From assembly GCA_015069575.1 (NCBI GenBank), contig SVIH01000001.1, forward strand, positions 1 through 33,681: a stretch of 33,681 nucleotides of DNA, in the 5' to 3' direction. Both the position numbers and the translations under genes were made by a program. Shown in pieces: positions 12,468-22,014 of the stretch (position 1 is its first letter; every line of letters starts with the position of its first letter). The notes beneath the pieces are model-generated. The model ran no database searches and had not been told where the DNA came from. It saw nothing but the letters and a program-made list of their open reading frames with translations. Origin of the DNA: Clostridiales bacterium. Lineage in GTDB: Bacteria; Bacillota; Clostridia; Christensenellales; QALW01.

Positions 12468-14695
12468 AGTATGCTTTAGTTGTTGTTGACGTTTTAAATC
12501 AGGATGTTGACAAGATTTTTACATACGCTATACCTGAAGCGCTAAATAATATTTGTGTTGGCATGAGGGTACTTGTGCCATTTGGACGGCAAGGTAATAT
12601 TGAAGGTGTTGTTGTTTCCGTTTCTGACACAACCGATTTACCCCTTGATAAACTGAAATATGTTCATTCATTAATTGATTCAGTTCCTTTTCTTAATGAA
12701 GAACAAATATTTTTGGCAAAATGGATAAAAAAGCAATATCATGCCACTATGGCTGATGCTTTAAGGCTTTTTATTCCTGCTCAGGTACGCGCAGGTAAAG
12801 TAAAAACTAAATATATTCAAATGATAAAACTGTCTGCTTCTAAGGAGCAGACTGATGTGGTTTTGGGTTCATTAAAGCCCGGAACAAAAGCACATCGTAT
12901 TATTTCGGTGCTGGCTGAATACGGTGATATGGAAAAATCACGGCTTAATCATATAGTAGGTGCCTGTTATGAGCCGTTAAAAAAATTAATCAGTAAAGGC
13001 ATTGTTAAAGAGTATTCAGAAGAAGCCGTTCGCTCACCATACCTTGATATCGCGCCTGAAAGAGCACCTTGGTTAAATCTTAACCGCAAGCAAAATGAAG
13101 TATTAGATGAAATAATTCTTAGTAAAAATCAATTTGCACCATTTTTACTTCATGGTGTAACAGGCAGTGGCAAAACAGAAGTATATATGCAGGCAATAAA
13201 TAAAATAACTGCTGAAAATAAAACAGCAGTTGTTCTTGTTCCTGAAATTTCACTTACACCACAGATGGTTTTAAATTTCAGAAAAAAACTTGGTGATGGT
13301 GTTGCAATATTGCATAGCGCATTAGGGCAGGGTGAACGATTTGATGAATGGAAGCGTATATTAACAGGTCAGGCACATATTGTAATCGGTGCAAGGTCTG
13401 CGATATTTGCCCCTCTTAAAAATATTGGCATTATTATTGTTGATGAAGAACACGAAAGTTCATATGTTTCTGAAACTCATCCCCGTTATGATGCTATTGA
13501 GGTTGCAATTCAAAGGGCAAAGTATAATAATTGCCCTATAGTTTTAGGCAGTGCAACGCCTTCTGTTAACAGATATTATAAAGCGCAAAAAGGCGAGTTT
13601 AAACTTGTTGAAATGTTAAGGCGCGCCAACGGAAAAGAAATGCCGCCTGTTTCAGTTGTTGATATGACTGAAGAATTTTCAAAAGGCAACAGAACAATAT
13701 TTTCTCAAGAACTTTACGAAAATATGTGTTCAACATTATCTAAAGATCAACAAATAATGTTATTTTTAAACCGCAGGGGTTATTCAAGTTTTGTTATGTG
13801 CCGCGCTTGCGGAGAAACTATAACATGTGAAAACTGCGATGTTTCATTAACATATCATAGCAATGTTGATAAACTCAGATGTCATTATTGCGGTTACGAG
13901 ATTCCAATGCCAAAACTTTGTCCGTATTGCGGAAGTAAGTTTATAAAACAATTTGGTGCAGGAACACAAAAGGTTGAAGAAGAATTTTTAAAACTGTTTC
14001 CTGATAAAAAAACGGTAAGAATGGATATTGATACAACAAGGGGTAAAGATGCACATTATCACTTGTTAAAGCAACTTGCAGATGGTAGCGCGCAAGCTTT
14101 AATAGGCACGCAAATGATTGCAAAAGGCCATGATTTTCCTAATGTAACGTTAGTGGGCGTTGTTGCCGCAGATGGTATGTTAAGAATGCCCGATTACCGT
14201 AGTAGAGAAAGAACATTTTCTTTAATTACACAAGTTTCAGGCCGTGCAGGAAGGGCAGAAAATCCGGGAAAAGTTGTTGTTCAAACATATTCACCCCAAC
14301 ATTTTGTAATTGAATGTGCCAAAAATCACGATTATAAAAGTTTTTTTGAAAAAGAAATTGAACAGCGTAAAGCAATGTGGTATCCTCCTTTTGCAAGGAT
14401 AATAAGAATTCTTTATGTTTGCGAAGATGCTGAAAAAGCATACAACGGTTCATTACAAGCCTACGATAAGATCAGGGTTTTATTACAAAAATCAGGTGAT
14501 AATGTTTTGTATTCAGAGCGCTCACAAGCACCTATTGGCAGGCTTCAGGAAATGTATCGTCATCAGATTTTAATAAAGATTAAAGAGTTTGATGGTATTG
14601 AAGACCTTGTTGATAAATTATTTGATTCTATAAAAGGTATTGCAGAAAAAGATCTTTACTGTGATATACAGATAAACCCTGTAAATATGTTTTGA
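12464..14695 (+). CDS. priA: Primosomal protein N' (replication restart helicase PriA)
   Basis: A 743-residue superfamily 2 helicase that recognises stalled forks and reloads the replicative helicase. The N-terminal 3'-DNA-binding domain (from FTYAIPE) is followed by Walker A GVTGSGKT (231-238), DEEH (327-330), GSATPS (motif III), a zinc-binding region starting MCRACG (Cys446, Cys449) and continuing with CENC, CHYC and CPYC pairs, then LIGTQMIAKGHDFPNVTLVG and QVSGRAGRAE (motifs V-VI). The eight zinc cysteines appear intact. Length is typical. Start ATG 12464 overlaps the rpoZ stop. Confidence 0.96.
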   Translation: MKYALVVVDVLNQDVDKIFTYAIPEALNNICVGMRVLVPFGRQGNIEGVVVSVSDTTDLPLDKLKYVHSLIDSVPFLNEEQIFLAKWIKKQYHATMADALRLFIPAQVRAGKVKTKYIQMIKLSASKEQTDVVLGSLKPGTKAHRIISVLAEYGDMEKSRLNHIVGACYEPLKKLISKGIVKEYSEEAVRSPYLDIAPERAPWLNLNRKQNEVLDEIILSKNQFAPFLLHGVTGSGKTEVYMQAINKITAENKTAVVLVPEISLTPQMVLNFRKKLGDGVAILHSALGQGERFDEWKRILTGQAHIVIGARSAIFAPLKNIGIIIVDEEHESSYVSETHPRYDAIEVAIQRAKYNNCPIVLGSATPSVNRYYKAQKGEFKLVEMLRRANGKEMPPVSVVDMTEEFSKGNRTIFSQELYENMCSTLSKDQQIMLFLNRRGYSSFVMCRACGETITCENCDVSLTYHSNVDKLRCHYCGYEIPMPKLCPYCGSKFIKQFGAGTQKVEEEFLKLFPDKKTVRMDIDTTRGKDAHYHLLKQLADGSAQALIGTQMIAKGHDFPNVTLVGVVAADGMLRMPDYRSRERTFSLITQVSGRAGRAENPGKVVVQTYSPQHFVIECAKNHDYKSFFEKEIEQRKAMWYPPFARIIRILYVCEDAEKAYNGSLQAYDKIRVLLQKSGDNVLYSERSQAPIGRLQEMYRHQILIKIKEFDGIEDLVDKLFDSIKGIAEKDLYCDIQINPVNMF

Positions 14696-14704
14696 GGTGA
14701 AAAT

Positions 14705-15160
14705 ATGGCAATCAGAAATATTGTTAAAGATAATGACCCAATTTTAAAAAAGAAATGCCGTGAAGTTGAAAGTATTGACGATAAAATAATCACTTTGCTT
14801 GATGATATGCGTGATACTCTTAGCGTGTCTAATGGTGTAGGACTTGCTGCGCCACAGGTTGGAATTTTAAGAAGAGTGATTTTAGTTGATACAGGCGATG
14901 AAATTCTTGAACTTATAAATCCTGTTATCGTTAAACAAAGTGGTCATCAGGATAGCCTTGAAGGTTGCCTTAGCGTTCCTGGCATCAGAGGACATGTTGA
15001 CAGGCCTAAAAAAGTAACAGTTCAAGGTTATGACAGGGAAGGAAACCTGATGGAATATAAAGCACAGGATTTTGTTGCTACAATATTCTGCCACGAAACT
15101 GATCATCTTGATGGTATATTATTTACAGATAAAGCAACGGGAATAGGAAAGGAAAAATAA
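14705..15160 (+). CDS. def: Peptide deformylase
   Basis: 151 residues; a metalloenzyme that removes the formyl group from the N-terminal Met of new proteins. All three motifs are present: GVGLAAPQVG (44-53), EGCLSVPG (86-93) and HETDH (130-134). Metal ligands should be Cys88, His130 and His134, with Glu131 catalytic. GAGGTGA lies before the ATG, 9 nt after priA. The stop overlaps the fmt start (TAATG), linking the enzyme that removes formyl groups with the one that adds them. Confidence 0.97.
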   Translation: MAIRNIVKDNDPILKKKCREVESIDDKIITLLDDMRDTLSVSNGVGLAAPQVGILRRVILVDTGDEILELINPVIVKQSGHQDSLEGCLSVPGIRGHVDRPKKVTVQGYDREGNLMEYKAQDFVATIFCHETDHLDGILFTDKATGIGKEK

Positions 15161-16095
15161 TGGATATTGTTTTTTTAGGAACACCCGATTTTGCAGTACC
15201 ATCATTAAAAGCACTTGTTGAAAATGGCTATAATGTAAAGGCAGTGTTTACACAACCGGACAGGCCAAAAGGCAGGGGAAACAAAGTACAATTTTCTCCT
15301 GTTAAGGAATATGCAATTGAAAATAATATTCCCATTTATCAACCCGATAAAATAAGATTACCGCAAAATGCGCAAATTCTTAAAGATTTAAAGCCTGATT
15401 TAATGATAACATGTGCATTTGGTCAGATTTTGTCAAAGGAAAATCTTGATACTGCGCCATTAGGGTGTATAAATGTTCACGGTTCACTTTTGCCTAAATA
15501 CAGGGGATCTTCTCCTATTCAATGGGCAATTATTAATGGTGAAAAAGTAACAGGAATTACTACCATGTATACCGATATCGGTGTTGATTGCGGTGATATT
15601 ATTCATCAGAATATTTTAGAGATTGGCGAAAACGAAACTGCGGGTGAATTGTTTGACAGGCTTTCCTTATTAGGCGCACAAACATTACTTGAAACATTAA
15701 AACTTTTAGAAAATGGTAATATTAAAAGAACAAAGCAAGATGAACAAAACGCAACGCATTTTCCAATGCTTGACAAAAAAATGGCAGGTATTGATTTTAA
15801 TAAAACATCACAGGAAATTAAAAATCTTGTGCGTGGGCTTAACCCATGGCCTGTAGCATGGGCAAAATGCGGAGAAGATATTATAAAAATTTATTCTGTT
15901 AGTGTTTTAAATGAAAAAACCAATAAAATTCCAGGAACCGTTTTATGTGCTGATAGTAAAAATGGTTTAAAGGTTGCAACTAATGATGGGGTAATTTCCA
16001 TTGATTTACTTCAGTTTTCGGGCAAAAAAACTATGGAAGCGAAAACCTATTTTGTAGGAAATAAACTAAAGGCTGATTTTTTAGTAAATGAGTGA
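15160..16095 (+). CDS. fmt: Methionyl-tRNA formyltransferase
   Basis: 311 residues; transfers a formyl group from 10-formyl-tetrahydrofolate to Met-tRNA initiator. The N-terminal Rossmann domain opens with MDIVFLGTPDFAVPSL and carries the specificity loop QPDRPKGRG (32-40). The catalytic triad is readable as Asn105, His107 (INVHGSLLPKYRG) and Asp143 (TDIGVDCGDI). The C-terminal OB domain covers about 208-311. It overlaps rsmB by 8 nt (ATGAGTGA). folD, which helps make its formyl donor, lies about 9 kb downstream. Confidence 0.97.
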   Translation: MDIVFLGTPDFAVPSLKALVENGYNVKAVFTQPDRPKGRGNKVQFSPVKEYAIENNIPIYQPDKIRLPQNAQILKDLKPDLMITCAFGQILSKENLDTAPLGCINVHGSLLPKYRGSSPIQWAIINGEKVTGITTMYTDIGVDCGDIIHQNILEIGENETAGELFDRLSLLGAQTLLETLKLLENGNIKRTKQDEQNATHFPMLDKKMAGIDFNKTSQEIKNLVRGLNPWPVAWAKCGEDIIKIYSVSVLNEKTNKIPGTVLCADSKNGLKVATNDGVISIDLLQFSGKKTMEAKTYFVGNKLKADFLVNE

Positions 16096-17377
16096 AGATA
16101 AAGCAAGGCATCGGGCATTTTTACTGCTTGATGATATAATTCAAAACAAAAAATATGCAAATCTTACATTAAAAAAATCTATTCTTGATTTTGAACAAAG
16201 GGATAGATCGTTTATTGTTGCGCTTGTTTATGGAACACTTGATAAACTTATCACAATAGATTATGTGATTTCACTTTATGCTAAAGGAAAAATTCAACCC
16301 AAAATCAGAAACATACTTCGTATGGGTGTATTTCAGATTATGTTTATGGATAAAGTTCCTGATAGCGCTGCAGTTTCTACAAGTGTTGATATAGCACAAA
16401 AAGTTGGAAAAGGTATGCTTAAAGGATATATAAACGGTGTTTTGCGTAATATTTCTAGAAATAAATTAAATATCGAATATCCAAAAGATAAGCACAAATT
16501 TTTATCCAGTAAATATAGTTATCCTGAATTTTTTGTTAAAGATCTTGTTGAAGAACTAGGTTTTGAAGAATGTGAAAAATTCTGCTCTTTTTCTGACAAC
16601 CATAGAACATGTATCCGTGTTGATGAAAACAAAGCCAATATAAATGAAATTAAAAGCAAATTAAACGGACAAGACAGTATTTATTTTAATAACTGCTTTT
16701 ATATTGAAGGCGAACCACAAATGCTTGAAAACGGAATATGTTCAGTACAAAGTGAAGCCTCTGTTGCGGTGGTTAAAGCTTTAGGATTGAATGAAAACGA
16801 TACTTTGTTAGATTGTTGTGCTGCACCGGGTGGCAAAACAGTCTATGCCGCTACATTTTTAAAAAACGGTAAGATTATGGCATTTGATAAACATGCGCAT
16901 AGGGTTGAACTTATAAAAAATAATGCAAAAAGATGTGGTTATAGCCATATAATCGATTCAAAACAAGCAGATATGACAGTTATGGATAATTACGGTGTTT
17001 ACGACAAAGTTCTTGTTGATGCTGTGTGTAGTGGTTTAGGTGTTGTTGGGCAAAAACCTGAAATTAAAAATACAGTTACCCCTGAAGGTTTAAGAGAAAT
17101 AGAAAAAATACAGGCAAAAATACTTGAAAATGCAAGCAAATGTGTTAAAAACGGAGGAGTTCTTGTTTATAGCACATGCACGGTTCGTAAAAAAGAAAAT
17201 ATTGATATTATTAATAATTTTCTTAAAAATAATAAAGATTTTGTTCTTTCTTCTATGGAAGGACTTATGGGAGAAAAATTTGAACGAAATCACGATTTAA
17301 AAAAAGGATATATTCAGTTGTATCCGCATACTGATAAAACTGACGGATTTTTTATTGCAAGGATGTTAAAAAGTTGA
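16088..17377 (+). CDS. rsmB: 16S rRNA m5C967 methyltransferase RsmB
   Basis: 429 residues. The N-terminal NusB-like RNA-binding domain (1 to about 130) is followed by a Rossmann methyltransferase domain that uses SAM to make 5-methylcytosine in 16S rRNA. The SAM site is DCCAAPGGKT. The catalytic Cys is Cys364 in motif VI (YSTCTV). Motif IV reads DAVCSGLG (Cys314) where the family nearly always has DAPCSG, so the conserved Pro is Val here. It overlaps fmt by 8 nt and rlmN by 4 nt. Assigned to RsmB rather than another m5C enzyme because of the NusB domain and the fmt-rsmB-rlmN order. Confidence 0.94.
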   Translation: MSEDKARHRAFLLLDDIIQNKKYANLTLKKSILDFEQRDRSFIVALVYGTLDKLITIDYVISLYAKGKIQPKIRNILRMGVFQIMFMDKVPDSAAVSTSVDIAQKVGKGMLKGYINGVLRNISRNKLNIEYPKDKHKFLSSKYSYPEFFVKDLVEELGFEECEKFCSFSDNHRTCIRVDENKANINEIKSKLNGQDSIYFNNCFYIEGEPQMLENGICSVQSEASVAVVKALGLNENDTLLDCCAAPGGKTVYAATFLKNGKIMAFDKHAHRVELIKNNAKRCGYSHIIDSKQADMTVMDNYGVYDKVLVDAVCSGLGVVGQKPEIKNTVTPEGLREIEKIQAKILENASKCVKNGGVLVYSTCTVRKKENIDIINNFLKNNKDFVLSSMEGLMGEKFERNHDLKKGYIQLYPHTDKTDGFFIARMLKS

Positions 17378-18432
17378 GACTTCTTAATTTAAGTTTAGAT
17401 GAAATAGAACAATTAGTTATATCTTTAGATGAGCCAAAATACAGGGCAAAACAGTTATATTCAGGTCTTCAGGCAGGTAAGGAAATTGAAGAAATCAATA
17501 TTTCTAAAGAACTGAAACAAAAATTAGCCCTAAATGGCCATACTGTTGGTGGTGTAACCATTCATCAAAAACTTATTTCAAAAATTGATGGTACAATTAA
17601 ATATCTTTATCAGCTTGAAGATGGTAATATTATTGAAGGCGTTTTAATGCACTATAAACATGGCTCAACATTGTGTGTTTCAACGCAAGTAGGTTGCCGT
17701 ATGCATTGTGCTTTTTGTGCTTCAACAATAGGCGGTTTAGTGCGCCATTTAGAATCAGGTGAAATTTTAGGTCAGGTTATAGCAGCAAACCGTGATAATT
17801 ATAAAGAAAATTCAAGGGGTGTTACAAATATTGTTCTTATGGGAAGTGGTGAACCTCTTGATAATTATGATAATGTCTTGAAATTTTTAAAACTTGTTTC
17901 CTGTGAAAACGGTTTAAATATTTCAATGCGTAACATATCACTTTCAACATGCGGTCTTGTTGATAAAATATATCAGCTTGCAAAAGAAAAATTAGGCATT
18001 ACACTTTCATTATCGTTACATGCGCCAACAGACGAAAAACGGAAAGAAATTATGCCTGTTTCAAAAGCATATAATCTTAAAGAAACTATAGATGCAATGC
18101 ATTATTATGTTAAAAACACAGGTCGCAGAGTAGTTTTTGAATACGCTTTAATAGATCAGTTTAACGACACAAAAGAATGCGCTGTAAAACTAAAACAACT
18201 TGTTAAAGGAATGCAGTGCCATATTAATCTTATTCCCTTAAATTCTGTTGATGAAAGCGGTTTAAAAGGCTCAAAAACAGATAGGGTAAACGCATTTAAA
18301 AAGATGCTTGAAGATCAGGGGTTATCTGTAACAATCCGCAGGGAAATGGGCGCTGATATATCAGGCGCTTGCGGTCAGTTACGAAGAAGCTACTTAAAAA
18401 AGGAGGATGCTGATTGGAATACTTCGGTTTAA
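17374..18432 (+). CDS. rlmN: Dual-specificity 23S rRNA/tRNA adenine-C2 methyltransferase RlmN
   Basis: A 352-residue radical SAM enzyme methylating C2 of A2503 in 23S rRNA and A37 of some tRNAs. The iron-sulfur cluster ligands are Cys108, Cys112 and Cys115 (CRMHCAFC). The C-terminal GADISGACGQL carries Cys333, the methyl-carrying cysteine. GSGEPL is the radical SAM GGE-like motif. The start is TTG 17374, overlapping the rsmB stop as TTGA, with AAGGA about 10 nt upstream; no ATG lies nearby that keeps the family N-terminus (LNLSLDEIEQLV). Confidence 0.95.
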   Translation: MRLLNLSLDEIEQLVISLDEPKYRAKQLYSGLQAGKEIEEINISKELKQKLALNGHTVGGVTIHQKLISKIDGTIKYLYQLEDGNIIEGVLMHYKHGSTLCVSTQVGCRMHCAFCASTIGGLVRHLESGEILGQVIAANRDNYKENSRGVTNIVLMGSGEPLDNYDNVLKFLKLVSCENGLNISMRNISLSTCGLVDKIYQLAKEKLGITLSLSLHAPTDEKRKEIMPVSKAYNLKETIDAMHYYVKNTGRRVVFEYALIDQFNDTKECAVKLKQLVKGMQCHINLIPLNSVDESGLKGSKTDRVNAFKKMLEDQGLSVTIRREMGADISGACGQLRRSYLKKEDADWNTSV

Positions 18433-19139
18433 GTAATAAAGGAAAAGTGCGTGGTAATAATGAAGATTTTTTTCATATACCGCAAAATGATGATGATATT
18501 AAAATGTTTATAGTTGCCGATGGTATGGGTGGTGAAAATGCAGGTGAAGTTGCAAGTTGTCTTGCAGTTTCTAGTATTGCGCTGCACATTAAAGAGAATT
18601 ATAACAGCATTGACGATATACCGCTTTTGTTAAGGCAAGCACTTAACAGTGCCAATAAAACAGTTTATGAAACGGCAAAAACCGACATAAATTATAAAAA
18701 AATGGGCACAACCGTTGTATGCGCAATTATTAAAGACGGCCTTTGCTATGTAGCTAATGTTGGTGACAGCAGATGTTATATTGTAAATGAAAATAATTTA
18801 CAGCAAATTAGCATTGATCATTCTTTTGTTCAAGAAATGGTTGATAAGGGCCTTTTAAGTTATGATGAAGCAAAGAATCATCCAAACAAAAATCTAATAA
18901 CCCGCGCTATTGGTGTTGAACGATTTGTTTTAATAGATGTTTTCTCAAAACCGTTTAAAAAGGGAGATAAACTTTTGCTTGCAAGCGATGGTTTAACAGG
19001 TATGGTCGATTACGAAAACATAAGTTCCATTATTAATAATAGCGAAACCTGTGAAGATGCAGTAAAAAATCTTATTGATTCTGCAAATGAAGCAGGCGGA
19101 AAAGATAATATAACTGCAGTACTTATTTGTAATAATTAA
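18414..19139 (+). CDS. prpC: PP2C-type serine/threonine phosphatase (PrpC/Stp)
   Basis: 241 residues; a Mn/Mg-dependent phosphatase that reverses the PASTA kinase encoded next to it. PP2C motifs are present: NNEDFF with Asp18, VADGMGGENAGE with Asp36 and Gly37, GTTVV, NVGDSRCY, ASDGLTGMV and GGKDNIT. The start is TTG 18414, 7 nt after a perfect AGGAGG (18401-18406), inside the last 19 nt of rlmN. No ATG is available at that distance. It is 12 nt from prkC. Confidence 0.96.
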   Translation: MEYFGLSNKGKVRGNNEDFFHIPQNDDDIKMFIVADGMGGENAGEVASCLAVSSIALHIKENYNSIDDIPLLLRQALNSANKTVYETAKTDINYKKMGTTVVCAIIKDGLCYVANVGDSRCYIVNENNLQQISIDHSFVQEMVDKGLLSYDEAKNHPNKNLITRAIGVERFVLIDVFSKPFKKGDKLLLASDGLTGMVDYENISSIINNSETCEDAVKNLIDSANEAGGKDNITAVLICNN

Positions 19140-19151
19140 GGAGAATATTTT

Positions 19152-21134
19152 ATGGTCAACGAAATAATTGACGGAAAATATGAAATAATATCAAAAATTG
19201 GAAGTGGCGGTACAAGCATAGTTTATAAAGCAAAAAGGCTTGCTGATAACCGTGATGTTGCCATAAAGGTAATCAGGGATGAACTTGAAAATATCCGTGA
19301 ATTAGAGCGCCATTTTCGCCTTGAAGCAGAAGCGCTTAATAAAATGTCACACAGAAATGTCCGTCGTATATTAGGCATAGGTCAATGGAATGATTCGCTT
19401 TATATGGTTACTGAGTATATTGACGGTAAAACACTAAAAGAAATTGTTTCACAAGGACCTGTATCATTAAAAAGTGCGGTAGATTATGCATTGCAGATTG
19501 CCGCAGGTATTGAACACGCACATAGAAAAAATATTATTCATCGGGATATCAAACCACAGAATATTATTGTTTCAACTGACGGAACAGTAAAAATAGTTGA
19601 TTTTGGTATTGCAAGAATGTCAAGTCAGACAACACGCACTATGGCAGGTAAAGATGTTGTTGGTAGTGTTCATTATCTTTCACCTGAACAAGCAAGAGGA
19701 TTACAGGTTGATACAAGAAGTGATATTTACTCATTTGGTATTCTTCTTTATGAAATGTTTACAGGAAAAGTACCTTTTCAGGGCGATGAACCTGTATCGA
19801 TTGCTATGCAACATATTAATCAGATTGCAGAGCCTCCTCAAAGCGTAAACCCTGATATTACACAGGGAATTAACGATATAATTGTTAAATGTATTCAGAA
19901 AAATCCTGATGCAAGATATCAAACTGCTTCAGAATTAAGGGAAGATTTGCTTTTATATGTTGCAAATCCCAATGGATTTTCTGTTATGAAAGCTGATAGG
20001 TTAAAAGGTAGAGACACTGCTGAAAAAGTAGTACAGGAGAAACCTGTAACTCAGCCTGTAAAAATAACAAAACATGATGATGTTCCTAATTTAAGTGCAA
20101 ATAAAAAAACCAATTTGGTTAAAGAAAATGAAAACAAAACAAAAGGACAAAGCAAAAGAAATAAATTAAATATTTTAGTTGGTGTTATTGCATCTGTTGT
20201 TGTGGTTGCAATTGCGGTAAGTATTATATTTTCGCGTGTTCTTGATAAAAAGTATCCTGAAAAAGCTATTCCCAATATAAATGGATTTGGTGAAAAAGCA
20301 GCTATAGCACTTCTTAATATGGAGTCTTTTTCTAAAATAGAAAAATTGTATGAAGAATCTTCTGAAGTTAAAGAGGGAAATGTTATCAGAACCGAACCTG
20401 AACAGGGAACGGTTGTTGAAGTTAATACTGAAATAATAATATATATAAGCAAAGGCGCCAAAGCAATTATGGCGCAAAATGTTGTTGGTAAAAATATGAA
20501 CCAGGCGCAACAGATATTAATAGATCAAGGATTTTTAGTAAAATTCCGCTATGTTGAAGATCCTGAAAAAGATAATGGTATAGTCGTTGAGCAAAGCAAT
20601 TCTACAGAAGCAATTAAGCAGGGAGAAACAATTACTCTTACAGTTGTCAGAAATATAGAAACTATTACCATTGAAGTGCCTGATCTTCAGGGTTTAACAG
20701 ATGTGAATGAAATTAAAAACAAAATTACTGCTGCAGGGTGCATTGTTGGCAAAATTAATCAGAAATCTGTTGTTGATAGTTCTGAATTAGGTGTTACTTG
20801 GCAAAGTGTGAAAGCAGGAACTCAGCATATGTATCTTTCAGGTGAAACACCGCCACAAATTGTAATTGATATTGATATAAATATTTTAAAAGTTAGTTAT
20901 TCCATTGTTTATGAATATGAAATGCCTGATGGCAAAAATGGTGATTTTGAACTTGTGTTATATGATTCCTTTGGTAATCAGATAGGTGATTCAAAAATAT
21001 TTAGTTCAACCAATAAAGTTAATTATAAATATGTTGATGATAACCCTGTGACCGTTATGTTTGAACTGTATAGAAATCATTTGTTAGTTGATAAAAAGAC
21101 GATGACTGCTGTTTCGGAGAATTTGAATGAATAA
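19152..21134 (+). CDS. prkC: PASTA-domain serine/threonine protein kinase (PrkC/Stk)
   Basis: A 660-residue single-pass membrane kinase that senses cell wall fragments or lipid II outside and phosphorylates cytoplasmic targets. Kinase domain about 10-270: GSGGTSIVYKA, Lys39, HRDIKPQN with Asp132, DFGIAR, activation loop with TxxT-like TTRTMAGKDVVGS, and SPEQARG. A basic juxtamembrane region precedes the membrane segment at 341-362. Outside are three PASTA-like repeats (about 372-440, 442-506, 508-578; the third is the least regular) and a C-terminal Ig-like beta domain (about 580-660), as in Bacillus and Clostridium homologues. It pairs with prpC upstream and overlaps rsgA by 8 nt. Confidence 0.96.
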   Translation: MVNEIIDGKYEIISKIGSGGTSIVYKAKRLADNRDVAIKVIRDELENIRELERHFRLEAEALNKMSHRNVRRILGIGQWNDSLYMVTEYIDGKTLKEIVSQGPVSLKSAVDYALQIAAGIEHAHRKNIIHRDIKPQNIIVSTDGTVKIVDFGIARMSSQTTRTMAGKDVVGSVHYLSPEQARGLQVDTRSDIYSFGILLYEMFTGKVPFQGDEPVSIAMQHINQIAEPPQSVNPDITQGINDIIVKCIQKNPDARYQTASELREDLLLYVANPNGFSVMKADRLKGRDTAEKVVQEKPVTQPVKITKHDDVPNLSANKKTNLVKENENKTKGQSKRNKLNILVGVIASVVVVAIAVSIIFSRVLDKKYPEKAIPNINGFGEKAAIALLNMESFSKIEKLYEESSEVKEGNVIRTEPEQGTVVEVNTEIIIYISKGAKAIMAQNVVGKNMNQAQQILIDQGFLVKFRYVEDPEKDNGIVVEQSNSTEAIKQGETITLTVVRNIETITIEVPDLQGLTDVNEIKNKITAAGCIVGKINQKSVVDSSELGVTWQSVKAGTQHMYLSGETPPQIVIDIDINILKVSYSIVYEYEMPDGKNGDFELVLYDSFGNQIGDSKIFSSTNKVNYKYVDDNPVTVMFELYRNHLLVDKKTMTAVSENLNE

Positions 21135-22014
21135 TAACGGAATGATTATAAAATGCGTTGCAGGCGTCTATGATGTTTTAATTGATGGTAAAATTTATTC
21201 TGCAGTAGCAAAAGGCAATTTCAGAAGTAAAAAACTTGTGCCTCTTGTTGGGGATATGGTATGTATTAAGTTTTCTGAAAGAAAAGACGAGCAAAATCTT
21301 ATAACTGAAATTTTACCGCGAAAAAATGCACTGCTTCGTCCGCCTGTTGCCAATGTTGATACATTACTTATAACTGTTGCAGTTAAAAAACCTAATCCCG
21401 ATCTTAAACTTGCTGATCATCTCATTTGTTATTCAAGAATGCTGGGAATTGAACCTATAATTTGTATTAATAAATCCGATTTTGATGAAAATGAAGCAAA
21501 AGAACTTGCCTTGCAGTTTCAAAAAAGTGATTTGCGCACATTTATAACAAGTTCTTATAATGTTGAAGGAGTTGAAGAACTCCGCCATGCAATAAAAAAA
21601 GGGATAACATGCTTTAGCGGTCAATCTGCAGTTGGAAAATCAACATTAACAAATCTCTTGCTCGGTCGTGAAATGTTTAAAACGGGTGGTTTAAGTAAAA
21701 AAACTGAACGGGGCAAACACACTACAAGGCATAGTGAACTTGTTTTATTTGATAAAGGGAAGTATCTTGCTGATACACCGGGTTTTTCTTTGTTGGAAAT
21801 GCCTGATTTTTCTCCTGATGATTTTAAAAATTTATACTATGAATATGAAAAATATTCTTATGATTGCCGTTTTAATGGATGCAACCATATTAATGAACCT
21901 GATTGTGCCGTTAAAGAAGCAGTTTTAAAAGGAGAATTATCACAGGAAAGATACGATAGATATAAAGTATTTTATAACGAAGTTAATGAAAAATGGAGGA
22001 ACAGATATGATTAA
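21127..22014 (+). CDS. rsgA: Ribosome small-subunit assembly GTPase RsgA (YloQ/CpgA)
   Basis: A 295-residue circularly permuted GTPase acting late in 30S assembly. An N-terminal OB fold is followed by the GTPase domain with motifs in permuted order: NKSD (G4) before the P-loop GQSAVGKST (165-173) and then DTPGF (G3). The C-terminal zinc site is Cys247, Cys252, His254 and Cys260. In Bacillus the homologue is a substrate of PrkC, in line with its position directly after the kinase. It starts with ATGAATAA, an 8-nt overlap with prkC, and overlaps rpe by 8 nt. Confidence 0.96.
   Translation: MNNNGMIIKCVAGVYDVLIDGKIYSAVAKGNFRSKKLVPLVGDMVCIKFSERKDEQNLITEILPRKNALLRPPVANVDTLLITVAVKKPNPDLKLADHLICYSRMLGIEPIICINKSDFDENEAKELALQFQKSDLRTFITSSYNVEGVEELRHAIKKGITCFSGQSAVGKSTLTNLLLGREMFKTGGLSKKTERGKHTTRHSELVLFDKGKYLADTPGFSLLEMPDFSPDDFKNLYYEYEKYSYDCRFNGCNHINEPDCAVKEAVLKGELSQERYDRYKVFYNEVNEKWRNRYD

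Noticed and set aside
20051-20510. Two open frames on the minus strand opposite prkC, one with hydrophobic stretches.
   Set aside because: They mirror the membrane and PASTA part of prkC, overlap each other and lack start signals.
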